Origin: Thermogutta terrifontis | GTDB lineage: Bacteria; Planctomycetota; Planctomycetia; Pirellulales; Thermoguttaceae | NCBI RefSeq assembly: GCF_002277955.1 | Contig: NZ_CP018477.1 | Span: 3,865,206 to 3,929,205 of the forward strand | Reading direction: 5' to 3' | DNA: 64,000 nt | In this document: piece by piece, positions 63,318 through 64,000 of the stretch | Layout of the letters: each line of letters begins with the position of its first letter | How positions within the stretch are numbered: the first letter of the stretch is position 1 | The notes under the pieces: model-generated | What the model was told of the DNA's origin: nothing | The model's input: only the letters and a program-made list of their open reading frames with translations | Database searches by the model: none | Program-made: the position numbers and the translations under genes

Positions 63318-64000
63318 ATGTCCACATCCACCACTCGACGGGATTTTCTTACGCAGACTGCCGCCGCTACTGTGGGTGGCTTACTCGGCGCTTCCCGCGT
63401 AGCCCGCGCTTTGGGGGAGGAATCCGCCGTGGGAACCCCACCTGCCGTGCCGCGGTGGCGGGGATTCAATCTGCTTGATTTCTTCCAAGCCATGTGGCGC
63501 CCGGTGGAAGGCGATTTTGTCAAGGTTGAGCCCGTACCTGAGGAAGATTGCCGACTGATTGCGGAGCTCGGTTTCGACTTCGTGCGGCTGCCGATGGACT
63601 ACTGGCTGTGGATCGATTCGGATTGGCCAAAGACGAAAAAACTTCGCCCGGACGACCTTTTCAAGATCCGTGAAGCAACGCTGGAAAAGATCGATCAGTC
63701 CATCGAAACCTGCCGCAAGTATGGCCTGCATGTTAACCTGAATTTTCATCGTGCCCCCGGTTACTGCATCAACGACCCCGAGCGAGAACCGCTCAGTCTG
63801 TGGAAGGACAAAGCCGCTCAGGAGGCATTTGTCCACCACTGGACCGTGTTTGCCAAACGGTATCGTGGGATCTCCGCGAAGGAGCTGAGCTTCAACCTGG
63901 TGAATGAGGCTCCCACTCCACGCCCTGGCTATATGACCGCGGAAGACTACTGCCGAATCATGGGTCAGGCCATCGAGGCGATCCGCAAAATCTCGCCCGA
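63318..64000 (+). CDS. Tat-exported GH5 glycoside hydrolase, truncated by window end
   Basis: The first 227 residues of a protein that leaves the window on the right. It starts MSTSTTRRDFLTQTAAATVG, a twin-arginine signal (RRDFL), and AAGGAG lies seven bases before the ATG. The mature part is a GH5-type TIM barrel: RWRGFNLLDFF, FDFVRLPMDYWLW, and FNLVNEAPTPRPG, in which Glu197 is the likely acid/base; the nucleophile lies beyond the edge. Family 5 enzymes cleave beta-glucans, mannans and related chains. The gene is probably co-transcribed with the beta-helix protein 64 bp upstream, which suggests extracellular polysaccharide breakdown. Confidence 0.85.
   Translation, partial: MSTSTTRRDFLTQTAAATVGGLLGASRVARALGEESAVGTPPAVPRWRGFNLLDFFQAMWRPVEGDFVKVEPVPEEDCRLIAELGFDFVRLPMDYWLWIDSDWPKTKKLRPDDLFKIREATLEKIDQSIETCRKYGLHVNLNFHRAPGYCINDPEREPLSLWKDKAAQEAFVHHWTVFAKRYRGISAKELSFNLVNEAPTPRPGYMTAEDYCRIMGQAIEAIRKISP

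Overview
The window looks like a chromosomal segment of a planctomycete, probably a thermophilic member of the Pirellulales (Thermogutta-like; this is inference from content, not from a marker gene). Supporting content seen here: a BBP7-type outer-membrane barrel protein, MJ0042-type zinc-ribbon membrane proteins, an enlarged signal peptidase I with an inserted zinc knuckle, a PilM-PilN fusion with Gly/Pro/Tyr-rich neighbours, many Tat- or Sec-exported lipoproteins and polysaccharide enzymes, and moderately high GC. No rRNA, tRNA, CRISPR array, prophage or plasmid module was found.

Layout. 1-7.7 kb: a truncated Rrf2 regulator with a near-perfect sigma-70 promoter, a small lipoprotein, an exported GH172/DUF2961 protein, a divergent Nramp-like transporter, an aspartate aminotransferase and a myo-inositol-1-phosphate synthase. 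7.76-9.03 kb: one intact IS630-family insertion with inverted ends, a TA duplication and a hairpin over the transposase ribosome-binding site. 9.0-23.9 kb: lptB, lepB, a Tat-exported sugar-isomerase-like protein, a PQQ-propeller protein, a membrane-anchored thermonuclease, ParA, the BBP7 protein, a cupin and a SorC-like sugar-sensor protein without a recognisable HTH. 24-28.8 kb: an RND efflux pair. 29.1-36.7 kb: a three-gene operon (PilM-PilN fusion, PilO-like protein, GYPG-repeat membrane protein) ending in a strong terminator; this is the best candidate for a poorly described system. 36.9-46.5 kb: a VAO/4-cresol dehydrogenase-family flavoprotein, a zinc-ribbon membrane protein, two tatA/B-type genes, an FHA-GAF histidine kinase, a double alpha/beta hydrolase and a CPBP protease. 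46.8-64 kb: a serine hydrolase fused to a DUF4185-like domain, ppdK with its terminator, a 1491-residue TPR protein, small envelope proteins, and a LamG/TPR/beta-helix protein followed by a Tat-exported GH5 glycosidase cut by the right edge.

Common themes are envelope biogenesis (LptB, LepB, Tat, BBP7, RND pump, Pil-like complex), extracellular carbohydrate handling (GH172, sugar-isomerase-like, beta-helix and GH5 proteins) and central carbon metabolism (PPDK, aspartate aminotransferase, inositol phosphate synthase). Three intergenic sites carry degenerate copies of a palindromic repeat family built on GGGGCAATTCA and its mirror. All functional calls rest on motif recognition by eye; no database search was run.
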